A DNA stretch of 64,000 nucleotides from Isoetes taiwanensis (GCA_021234155.1 JAJEKV010000012.1:2549436-2613435), one strand, 5' to 3'. Numbered from the stretch's first letter, positions 46,944 through 60,570 are shown. Notes: generated by a model from the sequence alone, not told the origin. Numbers and translations: made by a program.

Positions 46944-49256
46944 CAAAACATTTGATTCAGTTAAGGATGCTGGCCAACTTCACTATACATGGTAACTAGT
47001 GCAAACATTTCTGTACAATATCAACAACAACTGAAAGAAGACAATAAAAATGAATGACCAACATTTTACCCATAAAACTTCGCTCCTACAAGAGCTTCTC
47101 CATGTTGACTATTCATCCGATTACATATCTATAGGTGTATAATAGCAAGAAAGTACATCTCTTCTTGCTTGAACTAAAGCACAAACTCGTGTATTTATTT
47201 GTGATCGGATGGAACAATGTTAACATGTAGATAAATCACTCACAAGTAGGCTTTTATTGTCAATCTAGATGATGTTACCTACACATATAAACCACTTTGT
47301 ATACATATTTAAATATACTTGAACAAAAGCAGTAGGAGAGGTAAGAACTGGCGGGAAGTTTTAAAAATATTAAATTAAAGTGTCTAACAACAGGCGGGCA
47401 GTTCTCAAAATGAAACAAGAAGAACCTTTACATATGCATAATCCAATTTTTTTATTTCTTAGGCATCCCACTGGGGAAAAACTCTTTTATGGTTTCTAAG
47501 CATATATAACTTCATAAAAAAATATTAATATAGATGGTTTACCTCATAACGATGCCTATGCCTTTTTAAAAATTCGGTCCCGATTGCCATACCGCATCAA
47601 ACACAATTAATATTGGTTCTCTCTTAGGAACTTTACCACTTCAACCACAAGAAATATGCTTCACTAGAATACCAAAAGGACCCTAAAAAATACAGTTTTC
47701 CATGAACAATTTGGTATGTAAATAATTGTTTGTGCGCTACCTATCCCCACCGCCCCCTCCATTTAATCAGATTTAATCCTCAAAACCTATTGGGCGGGGA
47801 GGCACTTGATGTAAAGTCTATATGGCATTATTTAGAGTTATGAGAAATTATCCCTTATGGGAAATTTCATAAGAAAATATTCCCTCATATTTCATGTACT
47901 CCTACCATATTTCTTTTGTATATATCTGAGAATCCAAGCAAGAAAACTCTCCCCCTCCCATATATGGGTACAGTTTTGGCCCATACAAAAACTCCTCTCA
48001 TACAATCACATGTTTCTACGGTTTTTACTTGGTGCACCCACAGGACTCTGAGACGAACCATTTAGCAAAATGGGTTGAAATTATAGAATTTAGCTATCTT
48101 TGGCATTTGTCATATAATTGGCTTAGACATAACAGAGCTTCAAGCAATGAATCAACTAGGTTGCTAAATCGTGGAAAGAACGTATCTCACACATAAAAAA
48201 TTAGGCCTTTTTTTTTTAAAGAAAAACTTGTTGAAGAAAAATATAATAGATAAAAGAGCACAAAATAGAAACCAGAACTCAAAGATAAAATGTATAAAGT
48301 CAAGCAAGGCAAGTTATAATGATCAGATCTCAGATCATCTCGGAGATGGATGTGCTGTCCCTTTCAAGGAGCCATGCCAGGAGCTTGATCCTACAACAAA
48401 GCTCAATGGAAATACCTGTAGCAATATTGATTTTTGTGTCTACAAAGGCCACAAAGAAAAGACTCCAAAATTTAGATGCAGCTATGCCAATGCATCCACT
48501 CAACGAGCTTCTACTATTTTTGTCAAGTTTAAGGTCATGAATTCAAGTTTTTTACGCAGTTCAACAATTCCAAATCTATTCTTTATAGCAAAATGAGAGT
48601 TTCGTATTTGGAAGTATGCTACCAAGAGGTGGTTTTTAGCTGGAAACCACCGATTGGTGGCAGTTGCAAAATGTAAGCCACGGGTGCCCTGTGATTTCCG
48701 GACGCGTGGCTAAGTTCCACATTAGCAACATATACTTTTTATCGTTTTTGAGTTTTTAGAGAAGCCCAGTAGCGAGAGGATTACTAGGGGGAGGTTTTCT
48801 GGAGGCTTATGGCGGCTTGAAGCGGTTGATGTAGGGTCATCTTTGCATGCATTTCATGTTTTTTGTAGTTTTTTTGCATCTTTAATGTGCCAATGTGTTT
48901 CTTTTCTATTTCTAGGTGAATCTTCATCTAACGCTACTCGGTGTAGTGTTTCGGTGTACTAATCTAATAAATCTCTTTGTTTTTGATTGTACTAATCTAA
49001 TAAATCTCTTTGTTCTTGAAGATTTTTGTAAGGATTTTGTTAGTTAATTTTTGTACAATGTAAGTAATCTTGATGATTTCTACGTTGCAGAAGAGTTCTA
49101 ATCTCAACTAATCTCGGCTAATCTCGATAATCTACGCGTTCCAGGTGACTTCTTGTATAATTTGGAGGTAATATCCTATGATTTTTTGTTAAATCAATTC
49201 TTTTTCGTGTTTCTCTACTGACATTTGTTTTCCATGTGCTGCATGCAGGTTTCAAG

Positions 49257-50836
49257 ATGTCTATTGTTGCTGAAAGGTTTATTATCCTTCTACTTAGGTT
49301 GAGTTTAGTTTCTGGACATGCAGTTTCTAACTGTTCTGCTAGTATCAGTCCTTCATTCACACTCTTTAATGAAGAAGACTGTGAGCTTGTTGGATGCACG
49401 GATCCTGCTGCAGTCGAGTTGTTGTTAATCTTGGAAATGAGCCATGGTTTAAGGAGGGGACAGTCTACAGTGATGATCATAAGGAACCAAATGATGAAGA
49501 GTTTAAGGAGTTTCGAAAGCTTGATGAGAAGGCTGTTTCTAAAATTGAAAAGGGAGGCGAAGATAAGTCCAAGAAACTTACCAACTGGGCTAGACGAAAG
49601 TTTGATGGATGGAGGAGGTTTGAGAAACTTTATACAAGTCTTCCACTTGAACATGCTCGAGTTGAATAAGATGCTTGTTAAATTTCTGTTACAAACTAGG
49701 AAGAAAGATGGTACTCTATACCCTGCCTCCAGGTAATTTCTTTATTTCTTGGTGTTTCTATTTCTTCTATTTCTATTTCTTGATTGTTTCTAATTTATCG
49801 TTTTCTGTTTTAGTCTTCATCTTCATTGCTTACTGAAGTCATTAGGAAAAATTATCAGGAAAAAGCAAGAAGCAAGAATTAATGTTATTGGTGAAAGGGA
49901 GGCAAGATTTAACATTTTGAAAGACGATCTATTTGGTTCTCCTAGATTGGCATTTGTTCATATGGCATCAAAAGCTAAAGCTTTAGGTATTGGTGTAAAG
50001 AAAAAGAAAGCACAACCAATTTCTTATGGCATAGAGCAGGATTTATTGGCTGATATAGATTATCAGATCATACATCCAAAAGGGATTCTGAAGCGACTCT
50101 GCTTTTATTTGGTTGGAATTGCTATCAGAGGTGCTCAGGAACTTTACGATGTCAAGGATGTAGACTTGAGTTTGGAATTTGATGGCAGCAATGAATATGT
50201 GCTGTATAATGAGAGAAATAGTAAGACATGGAGGATTTCTGTAACCCATTTTGATGACAGTCATTTCAGACCTGCAATATGGAGCTTTAAGAATGACTTT
50301 GTGTTAACATATAAACAGTATACTCATCATTTACCTGCAAAAGAAAATGATAAATCAAAGTGGTTTTTCTGTCAAGCAATTACAAACTTTCACAGTCAGG
50401 TACTCTGATTTTTCTTTTTCCTATTTGTTGTTTATTAGTTTGTTTTTAATTGTTTACTCTCTTGCAGGTTTGGTTTTAGAAATCATGGGTAGGCAAAAAC
50501 AATCTTGTCAAGTGGATAACATACATGGGGTCTTTGTTAGACGTTGATATTTGTAATAAAAGTGGACGTGTGTATCTGCTGTTACAAGAATGTCATTTGG
50601 TCTAGTCCCACCAGAAATTGGAAAGCTTGTAACAGGCCATAGGACGACAACTCCATACGAGAAGTAAGTTTTTGTTTAGTTATTTGTTTGTCTATTTCCT
50701 TTCATGCATTTATAAATGTCTCTTCTAATATAATTTAAATGTCTATTTCCTTTCATGCATTTATAAACGTCTCTTCTAATGCATTTAAAATATACTTCCT
50801 TCCTTCCTTCCTTCTAATAGGTACAACCGGAGCAAG
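49257..50836 (+). pseudogene. Crypton-like tyrosine recombinase gene (copy 1)
   Basis: Resembles the DUF3504/Crypton tyrosine recombinase, which cuts and rejoins DNA through a Tyr nucleophile. Apparent exons: 49257-49732, 49814-50399, 50468-50663 and from 50821, all GT-AG. Blocks in order: KLTNWARRKFDGWRRFEKLY, MLVKFLLQTRKKDGTLYPAS joined to SLHLHCLLKSLGKII, NILKDDLFGSPRLAFVHMAS, FYLVGIAIRGAQEL (first catalytic Arg), EYVLYNERNSKTWR, SWVGKNNLVKWITYMG, CNKSGR (the H-x-x-R box, with Lys for His), then IGKLVTGHRTTTPYEK|YNRSK with the candidate Tyr. Lesions: one-base frame changes near 49.42, 49.66 and 50.56 kb and a TAG at about 50.475 kb. A LINE tail follows at 50836. More coding-like sequence continues to 51.3 kb (LPSPCKEIQVNAAMNILSKL). 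Confidence 0.65.
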
Positions 50837-50985
50837 ATAAGATAAGATAAGATAAGATGAATTTTTACGTCCACGGGAACCCAACGGGTTATGGGACGAC
50901 ACATGCAAGGGCAACAGCCCATCTAAAACTTGAGGACTAGGCCCCATCACCAAACACAATAACCAAATATTAAAAGGCTACCAAG
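50836..50985 (-). mobile_element. LINE 3' end with (GATAA)n tail inside the Crypton-like gene
   Basis: A GATAA microsatellite (50836-50858) is followed by GAATTTTTACGTCCACGGGA and about 120 bp of LINE 3' UTR (CCAACGGGTTATGGGACG). It interrupts the exon right after YNRSK. On the far side AATAAGATAAGATAA (50986-51000) repeats the left flank, consistent with a target duplication merged with the tail. The insert is shared by both large copies, so it predates the duplication. Confidence 0.75.
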
Positions 50986-53900
50986 AATAAGATAAGATAA
51001 TGCTAATGCTAGTGGTAAAGTTATGCTTCTAAAATTATCTAGACATAGCCAGTCCAAGGATTGGAAGGCCATTGATCTAGAATAATTGCTGCGCCTCCCC
51101 TGTACACTGCCCATTTCTTTTGCAGGCAGGCTGCCCTCACCTTGCAAGGAAATCCAAGTAAACGCTGCGATGAATATATTGAGCAAACTTTACAATGACG
51201 ATGATAGTCTAAGGTTGTATCCTGATGTTTTAAATGAAATGATTAAAGAGAAGGACTTAATGGGAAACCATTCTTCAAAGGTTCTGGTTTACGGTCAAAC
51301 TTCAATTGAAGGTTAGTTTTTCAGTTTCCTAGTTTATTTTCAATTTCCTAGTTTCCTAGCTAATTTTGACTAGGTTTCTTTACAGATAATGTTCCTGCTA
51401 TTCATGGCCACACTACGATTATAGGTAATTTTTGGAAACCTTTAGTAGTTTTTGAAAATCTTTAGTAGTATCCAAATGTTAATTTGTAGTTGGTTTTTTT
51501 GTAGATAATGTTCCTGCTCCAACTGATGATTACCTTAAAGCTCCTATCAACGGCCTGTTAATTTAAAAACTATCGCCAATAACTATGTAATTCAAGTTTC
51601 AGGAAATACTGTTATACCAGTTTCATCAACAACAAATTCTGAATTGGCCGATGATTTTGATAACCACATGCTTGAAGAAATGATTAAACGCACTCCTTCA
51701 CTAGCAAAATACTTTCTTGTAGAACGGACTATTGTGCAAAACTATGGTAAGTTCTCTCATTATTCTTAATTCCTTTGTGCAAAACTATGGTAGCTTAGTT
51801 ACGATTTGGTAAGCCGTTTCTAAATGCATGAAAATAACTTAGTGTTTGTTTATGCAGGTGGCCAATCATTTGTGGCGCAACATTCAATTCTTGCACATTT
51901 GTTCTTGCATCAGATGCCGAATGCATGAAGAGAAATGTTACTTGATAGGAATATGTTTTCTAGCTGGATGAAATTATACCTTGCAAGATTTTGATTAATT
52001 CAGCAAGATAAAGATGACCAGACCACTTTTGATGATTTTGAAATCTTATCAATGTACTATTTTAATTTTCAATGTAAAATTATTTTTATGATAATAATTC
52101 TGTCTAGATTTGTTTCTCTGTTCAAAAAAAAAAAACTGTGTTAAACATAGTGGTAGTCTAGGAAGTTGAAGCGTGCTTGGCGTAGGGAAACCAAAAAATT
52201 ATTAAAAAATAAAAACATAGGAAAAAAGGCAGAAATCATAGGGTACTCATTGTTTAAAACTTATATGCTATGTCCATACACTTGCCCAACAATCAAAACC
52301 ATAGTGTACCACTCAGTTCCTCTGCAGCATGTGAAATTAATCCTCATGGTCATCTAACAAATTTCTTGATGAAGCCGGGAGTGAAGCACCTATGTCAAAA
52401 GCACTAGCTATTCCTTGTCCAGGGAAAAAATTAAGCATACTATATGTTTTTTTTATGAAAAATGGTTTGGCTATTTTTCACAATCTTACAATATTTTATG
52501 ATATATATTGGCTAAAGTTATTACTATCATTACATTTATATGTATTTGGACTTGGCAAAACTTTTTAATCAGGTATTCCTTAAAACTTTCACTTGTCTAT
52601 TTTTTTCTAACTAGAAAAGCAAAAAATGTAATTTATGTAGCTTTAGACATAATATACTACAATTACAATTAATAGTCGACAATCAAGGAACATACGATAA
52701 TAGCATCGATCCGAGCCCTCGGATCGTTATTCTGGGATGGGACGAGCAGCTATATATGTGCTCGTCTTTCTTGTGGCTCGTTATTGCCGTCTCCTCCCAG
52801 CATCATCTCTTTCCTTGTCCATTGCTTCCCTCTCTTTCCTCTCATTCCTTTGTTTCCCTCTCTTTCCTCTCATTCCTTTGGTTTCGAGCTTCTTTTCCAT
52901 GAATCTCCCGTTTCCTTTTGTGCTTTGCTTCTTTCTGCTGCATTTTCTTCTTATTCCCCTTCAGCTGCTTCCTCTTGTCATTCCTCTATTTTGGACGACA
53001 TAGTACGGCACGGCACGGCACAGGTCACTTCTTCCCTTGTCTTCTCCTGGTTTGGGGTTTGTGCTTTTTGTTCATTTGGAGGCTTGTGAGCTATGCGGTG
53101 GATCTACAGGAGGAGTGATCAAGTCTTTAAGTTACTTCTTTTGTGCCGGTTGATGCATTGGATTGTGCATCTTTGAATCGGATCAAAGCTTGGTCATATT
53201 GTTACTTATTTGTCGGCTTGGGTCATGCAAAAGTTCTTCTGGAATCCTTCTTACCGGTTCCAATCAGTCACCTCTGTTGTTTTTATAGCATGCAATTCAT
53301 TGTGGAAGGCTGGTCTCGGTGGTTCTTGTCTTTCATGTTCTTGCTTTTTCATTCTTTCTTTGTATTTTTCTATTTGTCTCTTTTTTCTACGACCGGCCGG
53401 GGCGGCGACGGCTTGCCGTACTTACGGCGTTTTCTTGAAGCATTCTTCTCTACTCCTTTCTTGCGGTTGGGCCATCATTTTCGATTAATGCGGGTGGCCC
53501 CTAGCTCCAATTTCAAAGTTAGGCTATAACCCGCCCGGATTACGGCGTTTACGGCGGGATTTCGAGCTTGGATCTTCCCTTTTTGTGGGTGTTCTTGACA
53601 ATCTGGCTTTACAGCTCTCGACTCTCAACATTAACAAGCCATTAAAGCCCTCTCGTGTTTGTTTTCCACAGGTCGGAGTTGGCTGAACCGACCACGTTTC
53701 CAGCAGACCTATTGCTTCTTTATCTGGCTCTGCATGCCTCATAGACTGCCGCTTCTCCCTACAGGGTCTACACCGAGCTCTTAGATCTGTTCTGAGTCCT
53801 GCGATTTCCCTGCTCTCATTTCTTTGAATCGCTTCTCCCATCATCGATCTCTGGCCAATGATTTTTCCCTTCTCTCTAATGTAGCCGGCCTGCTCTTTTC

Positions 53901-54539
53901 CCATTCTGTTGCTGTTAGTGTTGCTGTTATACCACCACCCAGTAACCCTCCTGGTTTTATCCTTATTTTCGCACCTTTGGGATAACTTTTTAATTTTGGG
54001 CCATAATATTCCCTCAGTCCTACTTTTGGGTTGGGTTTTCCAAGGGTTTTACACATCTATCTATTGGTTATGCATGGCGAGCTTTGCCGAGGCTTCGGGG
54101 TCATGTCGCCATCTTCTCTATATCCCTTTTCTGTCGCTCGCAATTTTATTCTGGCTCATGGTTCAAGTGGCTTGTTCCTTTTATTTGAAATCTTTGGTAT
54201 CTCAACCCATTCAATTCATGCGCTAAGTTTGTTATTTTTGTCTTATTGGGGTGATTTTCTATTTAGAGCGCATCGTACTTTTATCATGGGTAGCTTGTAC
54301 ATATTACCTTCTCCTTACCTCATTAACCCACTACATCTGGGGTTTTGCAAGTTAGTCTTCAACCCTTGTGGTGCTCTCTTTTTCTTTGATTCATTTTCTT
54401 TTTGTGCTCTGGGTTTGAATTCTTCTATGCACCTATGGCACCTAATCTTGGGAGTACTTTAGCATGGCATATCTAGGGTTGTCTTCTTTTTGCTTCACTC
54501 TCACATTGCCGATGTTGAATTGTGCATGCGAGCGATCTC

Positions 54540-55035
54540 GACTCCTCTCGACAAATACACATATAACCTCCCTCTCTGGACCCGGTGCCCGATCGGCTCC
54601 GAAATCGACCGGGGAGCGGCCGGGTGCGTAGCGAACCGAAATTCCTTCGGCGAACCGGGGGATTCGCCCAGGCGAACCCGGGAAGTTGGCGTGGCGGTGA
54701 GGTGGCGCGCCGATTTCGCCAAAGCGAACCCGAACCATGGATGAAAGCGGGCCCGAGGTCGGATCGGCGATTCGCGGGGTGGCGGCGTGCGAAGAACCGG
54801 GTTGCGCTGGGCGGAAGCAGGTCAAATCCCGGTCTGGCGTCGGTCGGTCCCGAGGACGGACGAGTCGGTATGGGGTGCCGGTGTGGACGGATGCGCTGGC
54901 GGAACCAGTCAAATGTTGGGGAGTCGGCGATCGGTGGCGATGTCGGGGAGGCGTCTGCCGGATGCGCTGAAGCGAACCGAGTCAAATCCGGTGAATTAGC
55001 GTGTCAGCGTCGAGGGAAAGGCGGGGTTAAGCAGC
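54540..55035. other. CG-rich island 1
   Basis: A sharp rise in G+C and CpG relative to the AT-rich surroundings, with recurring GCGAACC and CGAACCG words (CGGCGAACCGGGGGATTCG, CCCAGGCGAACCCGGG). Long open frames on several strands here are a by-product of base composition. No domain is visible. It could be a gene promoter or a fragment of a GC-rich repeat. Confidence 0.5.
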
Positions 55036-55599
55036 GAACTTAAATATCATATCATGTTGGCGGGGGTTGCATCAAATTGTCCGTCCTCGGGATGGACAAA
55101 AAGCGATGTATAATTTTTTTATGAATGGAAAACAAGTCCGCGAGGTTGTGACCTGCGAGATAACTAGCATAAATCTATAAATTAACTAGCATATAACCAA
55201 ATATGGATTCTCTAAGTACATTTACTAGGGTGAAATAACAAGGACAAGAGAAGAAGGCTCTATCATCAATATATACGCATAAGCTAAAGAACAAAAAGAA
55301 AAAAGTAGCGCAATTACATAGCATACATGGAAAAAAATTGGGCAATGCAATAGGACAATATGGATAAGCTTCAACATAATCTCCAATTGTAGACATATAG
55401 GGGACAAACGATTGTATATATATATAAATATGCAATCACAAATTGGAAATCCCAAACTCTTGCATAGAACATAGAAAAACTATGTATCGATTCCAAGAAG
55501 ACAAGAAGAATGAGGACGTCTTACAGCCCTGAGATAGAAAAAAACTATCTCACCAAGTTTCTTCTGGAGCGAAGTGGAACGAAGAACGAGCGAAACTCA

Positions 55600-56250
55600 G
55601 GATGACGGAGCGCCCTTCAATGAATTTGAGCCAAATATTGGCTCCACTCCTGGTTCGCTTGGGCGAACCAGGAATTTATCGCGATTGCCGTCCATGGAAT
55701 CCCCGTGACCCTCTCACATTTGAAAAAACAGGGTGGCCTCGAATCCATTCGCCTCGAATCCAAACAGGGTGGCCTCGAATCAGCGGCGGGGGTGGCCTCG
55801 AATCAAAGCACGCCACCCGGCCGCCCGTACGCCTAAATGGCCCTCGCGTGCGAGAAATAACGTGCGGGTTAAGCTAAAAGCGGGCGCGGTAATTCCCTAC
55901 CACCACCGTGCAGCGGCGATATGACTGCCACCGCCCGATATGGCCTGCCCGGTCGCGGGTTAGCCTAAAGCGAACGGCCTGCACCACCACCCGTCTGTAT
56001 TTGCCCGACGCTGCCACCGATATGACCTGCGGGGATTAAGCCCTAAGGGCCGGTCGACCTGAATCGGCGTGCTGCCTTCCCGCCCCACGGCGCCCGACTC
56101 ATAGTATCCGGGTTTGGGTTAGCCGGTGAACAGGAAATTCGCCACGTCGTATCACGCGTCCCACTGCCCGGTTACGCTGAGGAGAATAAAGCCCGAGATT
56201 CAACGCTTGGCGAATCTTGGGGTTACGCATTTTGATCCGCTTAACAGCAC
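55600..56250. other. CG-rich island 2
   Basis: Second CpG-rich block, with an internal inverted repeat CTGGTTCGCTTGGGCGAACCAG (about 55650) and GTGGCCTCGAATC repeated at about 55732, 55769 and 55793. It shares the GGCGAACC word with island 1. No gene recognised. Confidence 0.5.
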
Positions 56251-57417
56251 TGACCGGGGAGCCAATAAAGTGAAGTCTGGATATCTCTTGGCGTCTTTGC
56301 TCTTCGATGTTGAATTATCGTCCTCTCTGACGACTTTACTCTATTGTTTTGGTTACAATTATATCATTAACCTACCCTTTACATTCACTTCGCTCCACAT
56401 TGCCTTTGCTAAAAAATTGCTTTTGTTGCACATTCTTTGCTATGTTGAAAGTTATGGATTTTTGCACATTTTAGGTTTCTTCGCTTTGGGGATATGAATT
56501 ATTTGCATTGGGGCTCTTGCTATTTAAGTTACTTCACCTTTGATACATATGGCCTATTTGGCATTCATAGACTTGTACATTGATTCATGTTTCTCTTTTT
56601 CCTTTTTAGACTTGTTGTTCCAACGTTGTTCTTAAATGTCCACATGTTCTAACATGCCGCCGAATGTTGGGGATATTATACTAGTTTGCACAATGTTGCG
56701 TTTCAAGCCGTGGTGGACTTGCTCTACTCACATCGCGAGGTTCAGTGGCGAACTTGCCTTTTGCTTATATGTGGCAGCCTATGTGATTTTCAATTTGGTG
56801 GTTCTGAGTTCGATGGTGGTGCTTCTCTCTAAGCAAAATCGGCACATCCTCGAGATGTCACATCTGTCATATACCTTGGGTCAGTTTTTCCCTCTCTGGA
56901 GCATGGGGATCCTCCATGCGGTGGGACTTGTGGACCTTTTTTTTTTTCAATTTTAGATTTGGGTTGCGCGTTCTATTCTTGTGCATTGGGATTTGAGGCA
57001 TCTTTTCTATAAGTTGCCACCTTTATTTCAATCATTATAACGATCATATTGCTATTATTTTAGGACATATTTCTTTGCATTTTTTTTTGTTTGGGTTCAT
57101 TGATTCTATGGATATACATTATCTCTTTAAAGCGATTACAGTGAGTTGCACATTTAGTTTCAGTGGGCTATATTTTATATCATTTTTATATATTTCTTAG
57201 GGTTCGTTAGTAAATATTGGGATATTTATCACACTAGTGAATCATCATTTCCATGTGTCTTTGCCCTTTTTGTTTTGAGTTTAAATATTCGGTCATTATT
57301 GCATCCATCTTTGGCATCTTAGTTCTATCATTGTTAGGCATTTATGGGTTATATATTTGGTTCTTCAAGTTGTTTGTAGTCATAGCCCTTAGGCCATATT
57401 TATATGTAGTTTTAATG
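56251..57417. other. spacer before duplication copy 2
   Basis: T-rich sequence with no recognised gene; short Leu/Phe-rich frames only. It has no evident match before copy 1, which places the left edge of the duplication near 57418. Confidence 0.5.
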
Positions 57418-59045
57418 TTAAATTAAAGTGTCTAACAACGGGCGATTCTCAAAATGAAACAAGAACCTTTACATATGCATAATCCAATCGAATTTTATTT
57501 CTTAGGCATCCTCTGGGGAAAAACTCTTTTATGGTTTCTAAACATACTCTTAAAATCATATTCAATATAAATCGTTTACCTCATACTATTCTGCCTTTTA
57601 AGTGGTCGATGCCATGCATCAAACACAATTAATATTGGTTCTCTCTTTAACCTTGTTTCACTAGAATACCAAAGGGGCCAGAAAAATAGGTTTCATGAAC
57701 AATTTGGTATGTATAATAATTGTTTATCTACCTGTCCCTCAGTTGGGTTCAATCCTCAAAAACCTATTGGGCGGGGAGGCACTGATGTGAAGTCTATGTG
57801 GCATTATTTGAGTTATGAGAAATTGTCCTTATACGGAATTTCATAAGAAAATATTCCCTCATGACATTCACCATGTTGCTCTTGGGATTTTGTATCTAAT
57901 CATGTTTCTACAGTTTTAAGTGCACCCACAGGGGCCTCTCGGGCAAACCATTTAACAAAATGGGTTGAAATTATAGAATTGCTTCTCTTTGGCATTTTGT
58001 CATATAATTGGCTTAGACATAACGAGCTTCAAGCGATGAATCAACTAGGTTGCTAAATCGTGGAAAGGAGCATCTCACACATAAAAATTAGGCCTTTTTT
58101 AAAGAAAACTTATTTGAAGAAAAATATAATAGATAAAAGAGCACAAAATAAACCCGAACTCAAAGATGAATATGGAATCAGGCAAGGCCAAGTTATATTG
58201 ATCAGATCTCTTGGATCCTCTAGGAGATGGATGTGCTGTCCCTTTCAAGGGCTTCATGGGGAGCTTGAATCCTACAACAAGCTCAATGGAAATACTGGCC
58301 AACGTATTGATTTTGTGTCTACAAGGCCACGAAAAGACTCCAAAATTTAGATGCGGCTAAGCCAGTACGTCACCCGCTCAGGCTTCTTTTAATCGGATGT
58401 GAATTCAAGTTTTCACGCGGTTCAACAGTTCCAATCTCCTATTCTTTGCTCTAGCAAAATGAGAGTTTCGTGTTAGGGATATGCTGCAAGAAGAGGTGGT
58501 TTTAGGGGCTGGAGTTAGTGTGATTATAAACCCGCAGTGCTGTGATTTCGGACGTCAGCCTGCTCATTTATCGTTTTGAGTTTTAGAGGCAGGCCTTGAG
58601 AGGATGCAGGGAGGAGGTTCCTGGTAACTTGGACGATTGATCGCCGCCGGGTCATCTTCATGCATTCATGTTTTTGTAGTTTTTTGCATCTTTAATGTGC
58701 AATGTGTTTCTTTTCTATTTCTAGGTGATCTTCATCTACTTTCTTTTTCGATTAGTGTTTGGTGTACTAATCTAACTCGTCTCTTTGTTGGTGTAATCTA
58801 ATAAAATCTACTGTTCTTGAGTTGTGAGGATTTTGTTGGTCGGTACTGTCTTAGTAATCTTGATAAGTTTCTCGTTGCGGAAGAGTTCTAATCTCCAACT
58901 AATCTCGGCTAATCTGGTCTCAGCGCGTTCGGAGGCTTCTTGTATAATTGGAGGATGGTATATCACTATGATTTTTGTTAAATCAATTCTTTTTACGTGT
59001 TTCTCTCGCGACATTTGTTTTCATGTCATTGTCTGAGTTTCAAGA

Positions 59046-60570
59046 TGTCTATTGTTGGCGAAAGGTTTTATTATCGGCCTGGGTGCAGTTTCAATTTGGA
59101 CATGCGGTTTCATAGCGTTACGCTAGTATAGGTCCTTCATTCCACCTCTTTAATAGAGACTTGAAGCTTTGGTAGATGCACGGATCTGCTGCGATCGAGG
59201 TTATTTAATCTTAGAAGCAAACTGTGGTTTAAGGAGGGTCTGCGATGATGATCATAAAGGAACTTAAATGATGAAGAGTTTAAGGAGTTTGACTTGATGA
59301 GAAGGGCATTGTTTCTAAGGTGAAAGGGAGGCGAAGATCGTCCAAGAAACTTACTGGCCCGGGCTGAGCGAAGTTTGATGGATGGAAGTTTGTGGACTTT
59401 GCTTTAAGTCTTCCATGAACGTACTTTCGAGGTTGAATAAGATCAAAACATTAATTCTGTTGTTACAAACTAGGAAGAAAGATAAACTCTTTTCTGGGAT
59501 GGACATAACTTGTACTGTTGCTTGCAGCGTCATTTCTATTTCTTCTATTTCTATTTCTTGATTGTTTCTAATTTTATGATTTATTTTTAGTCTTCTGCTT
59601 TCTTCCATTTATTCTCTTGGAATCTTGGGAAAATTATGGGAAAAAGCAAGAAGCAAGAATTAATGTTATTAATTGAAAGGGAGGCAGATTTAACATTTTG
59701 AAAGAGCGATCTATTTGGTTCTCCTAGATTGGCATTTGTTCATATAGCATCAAAACTAAAACTGAATTATAAAAAACTGAACAATTTCTTATAGCATGAC
59801 GGGATTGTGGGCGATATAGATTGTCGAGATCATACATCCAAAAGGGATTACGAAGCGACTGCCGCTTTTGTTGGTTGGAATTACTTATGAAGGATACTCA
59901 TGGAGAACACTACGATGTCGAGATGTAGACTTGAGTTTGGAATTTATTAAGCGGCCGATGAATATGTCTTGTATAATGAGAGAAATAATGAACATGGAGG
60001 ATACCCATTTTGATATGATCGACGTTGGGATATAATGTATAGACTTTAGAATAACTTTGTGTTAACATATTATAAGCAGTATACTCATCATTTACGCAGA
60101 AAATAAATAAAGTGGTTTTGTCCAAGCAATTACAAACTTTCCTGATCGGTACTACGATTTTCTTTTCCCTATTTATTTAGTGTTTCTTGCGGGTTTGGTT
60201 TGAAATCATGGGTGAGCAAGACTTGATCTTATCCAGAGTCGGACTAACACTTGCAACTGGGGTCTTTGTTGAGCGTTAATCTATTTGTATAATAATAAAT
60301 GGGCGTGTGTGTCTGTGTTACAAAGAATGTCATTTTGTTGGTCCCTGAGAAATTGGAAAGCTTATGTAGGAGCCATGGGGCTGACAACTCATACAGTAAG
60401 TTTTTGTTTGGTTATTTGTTTGTCTATTTCCTTTCATGCATTTTATAAATGTCTCTTTAATATAATTTTAAATGTCTATTTCCTTTCATGCATTTATAAG
60501 CGTCTCTTCTAATGTGCATTTTAAAATATACTTCCTTCCTTCCTTCCTTCTAATAGGTACAACGGAGCAA
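59046..60570 (+). pseudogene. Crypton-like tyrosine recombinase gene (copy 2)
   Basis: Second copy of the 49.3-50.8 kb gene inside the duplication. Stretches such as ATGTCTATTGTTGGCGAAAG (59046), GAAAAAGCAAGAAGCAAGAA (59.64 kb), CTCCTAGATTGGCATTTGTT and GATGTAGACTTGAGTTTGGA align with copy 1. Indels every few codons destroy the frame, and the catalytic region is not readable as protein. It may be a decayed copy or a poorly called sequence of a better one. Confidence 0.6.

Larger units (their letters stand above)
47370..54274. repeat. large direct duplication, copy 1
   Basis: From TAAATTAAAGTGTCTAACAA onward this stretch is matched in order by 57418-64000 (window end). It includes the Crypton-like gene, the LINE tail at 50.84 kb, AT-rich sequence to 52.7 kb and a Ser/Leu/Phe-coding, pyrimidine-rich part at 52.75-54.27 kb. 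The true right end is unknown because copy 2 runs off the window. Copy 1 may extend to 54.47 kb, or the whole 47.37-57.42 kb may be one 10-kb tandem unit. Frames at 52.7-54.4 kb show no known domain. Confidence 0.9.

Noticed and set aside
50796-50814. (CTTC)n run near 50.8 kb as another LINE tail
   Set aside because: No LINE core directly precedes it; only a vague TTAAAATATA similarity to the 16.5-kb copy.
52737-54462. Hydrophobic Leu/Phe/Ser-rich frames, repeated at 62.5-64.0 kb
   Set aside because: Products of pyrimidine-rich DNA; frames do not agree between the two copies, so no membrane protein is claimed.
54442-55043. Several overlapping 70-170 codon frames on both strands
   Set aside because: Explained by high G+C with few stop codons; residues are Arg/Pro/Gly-rich without any motif.
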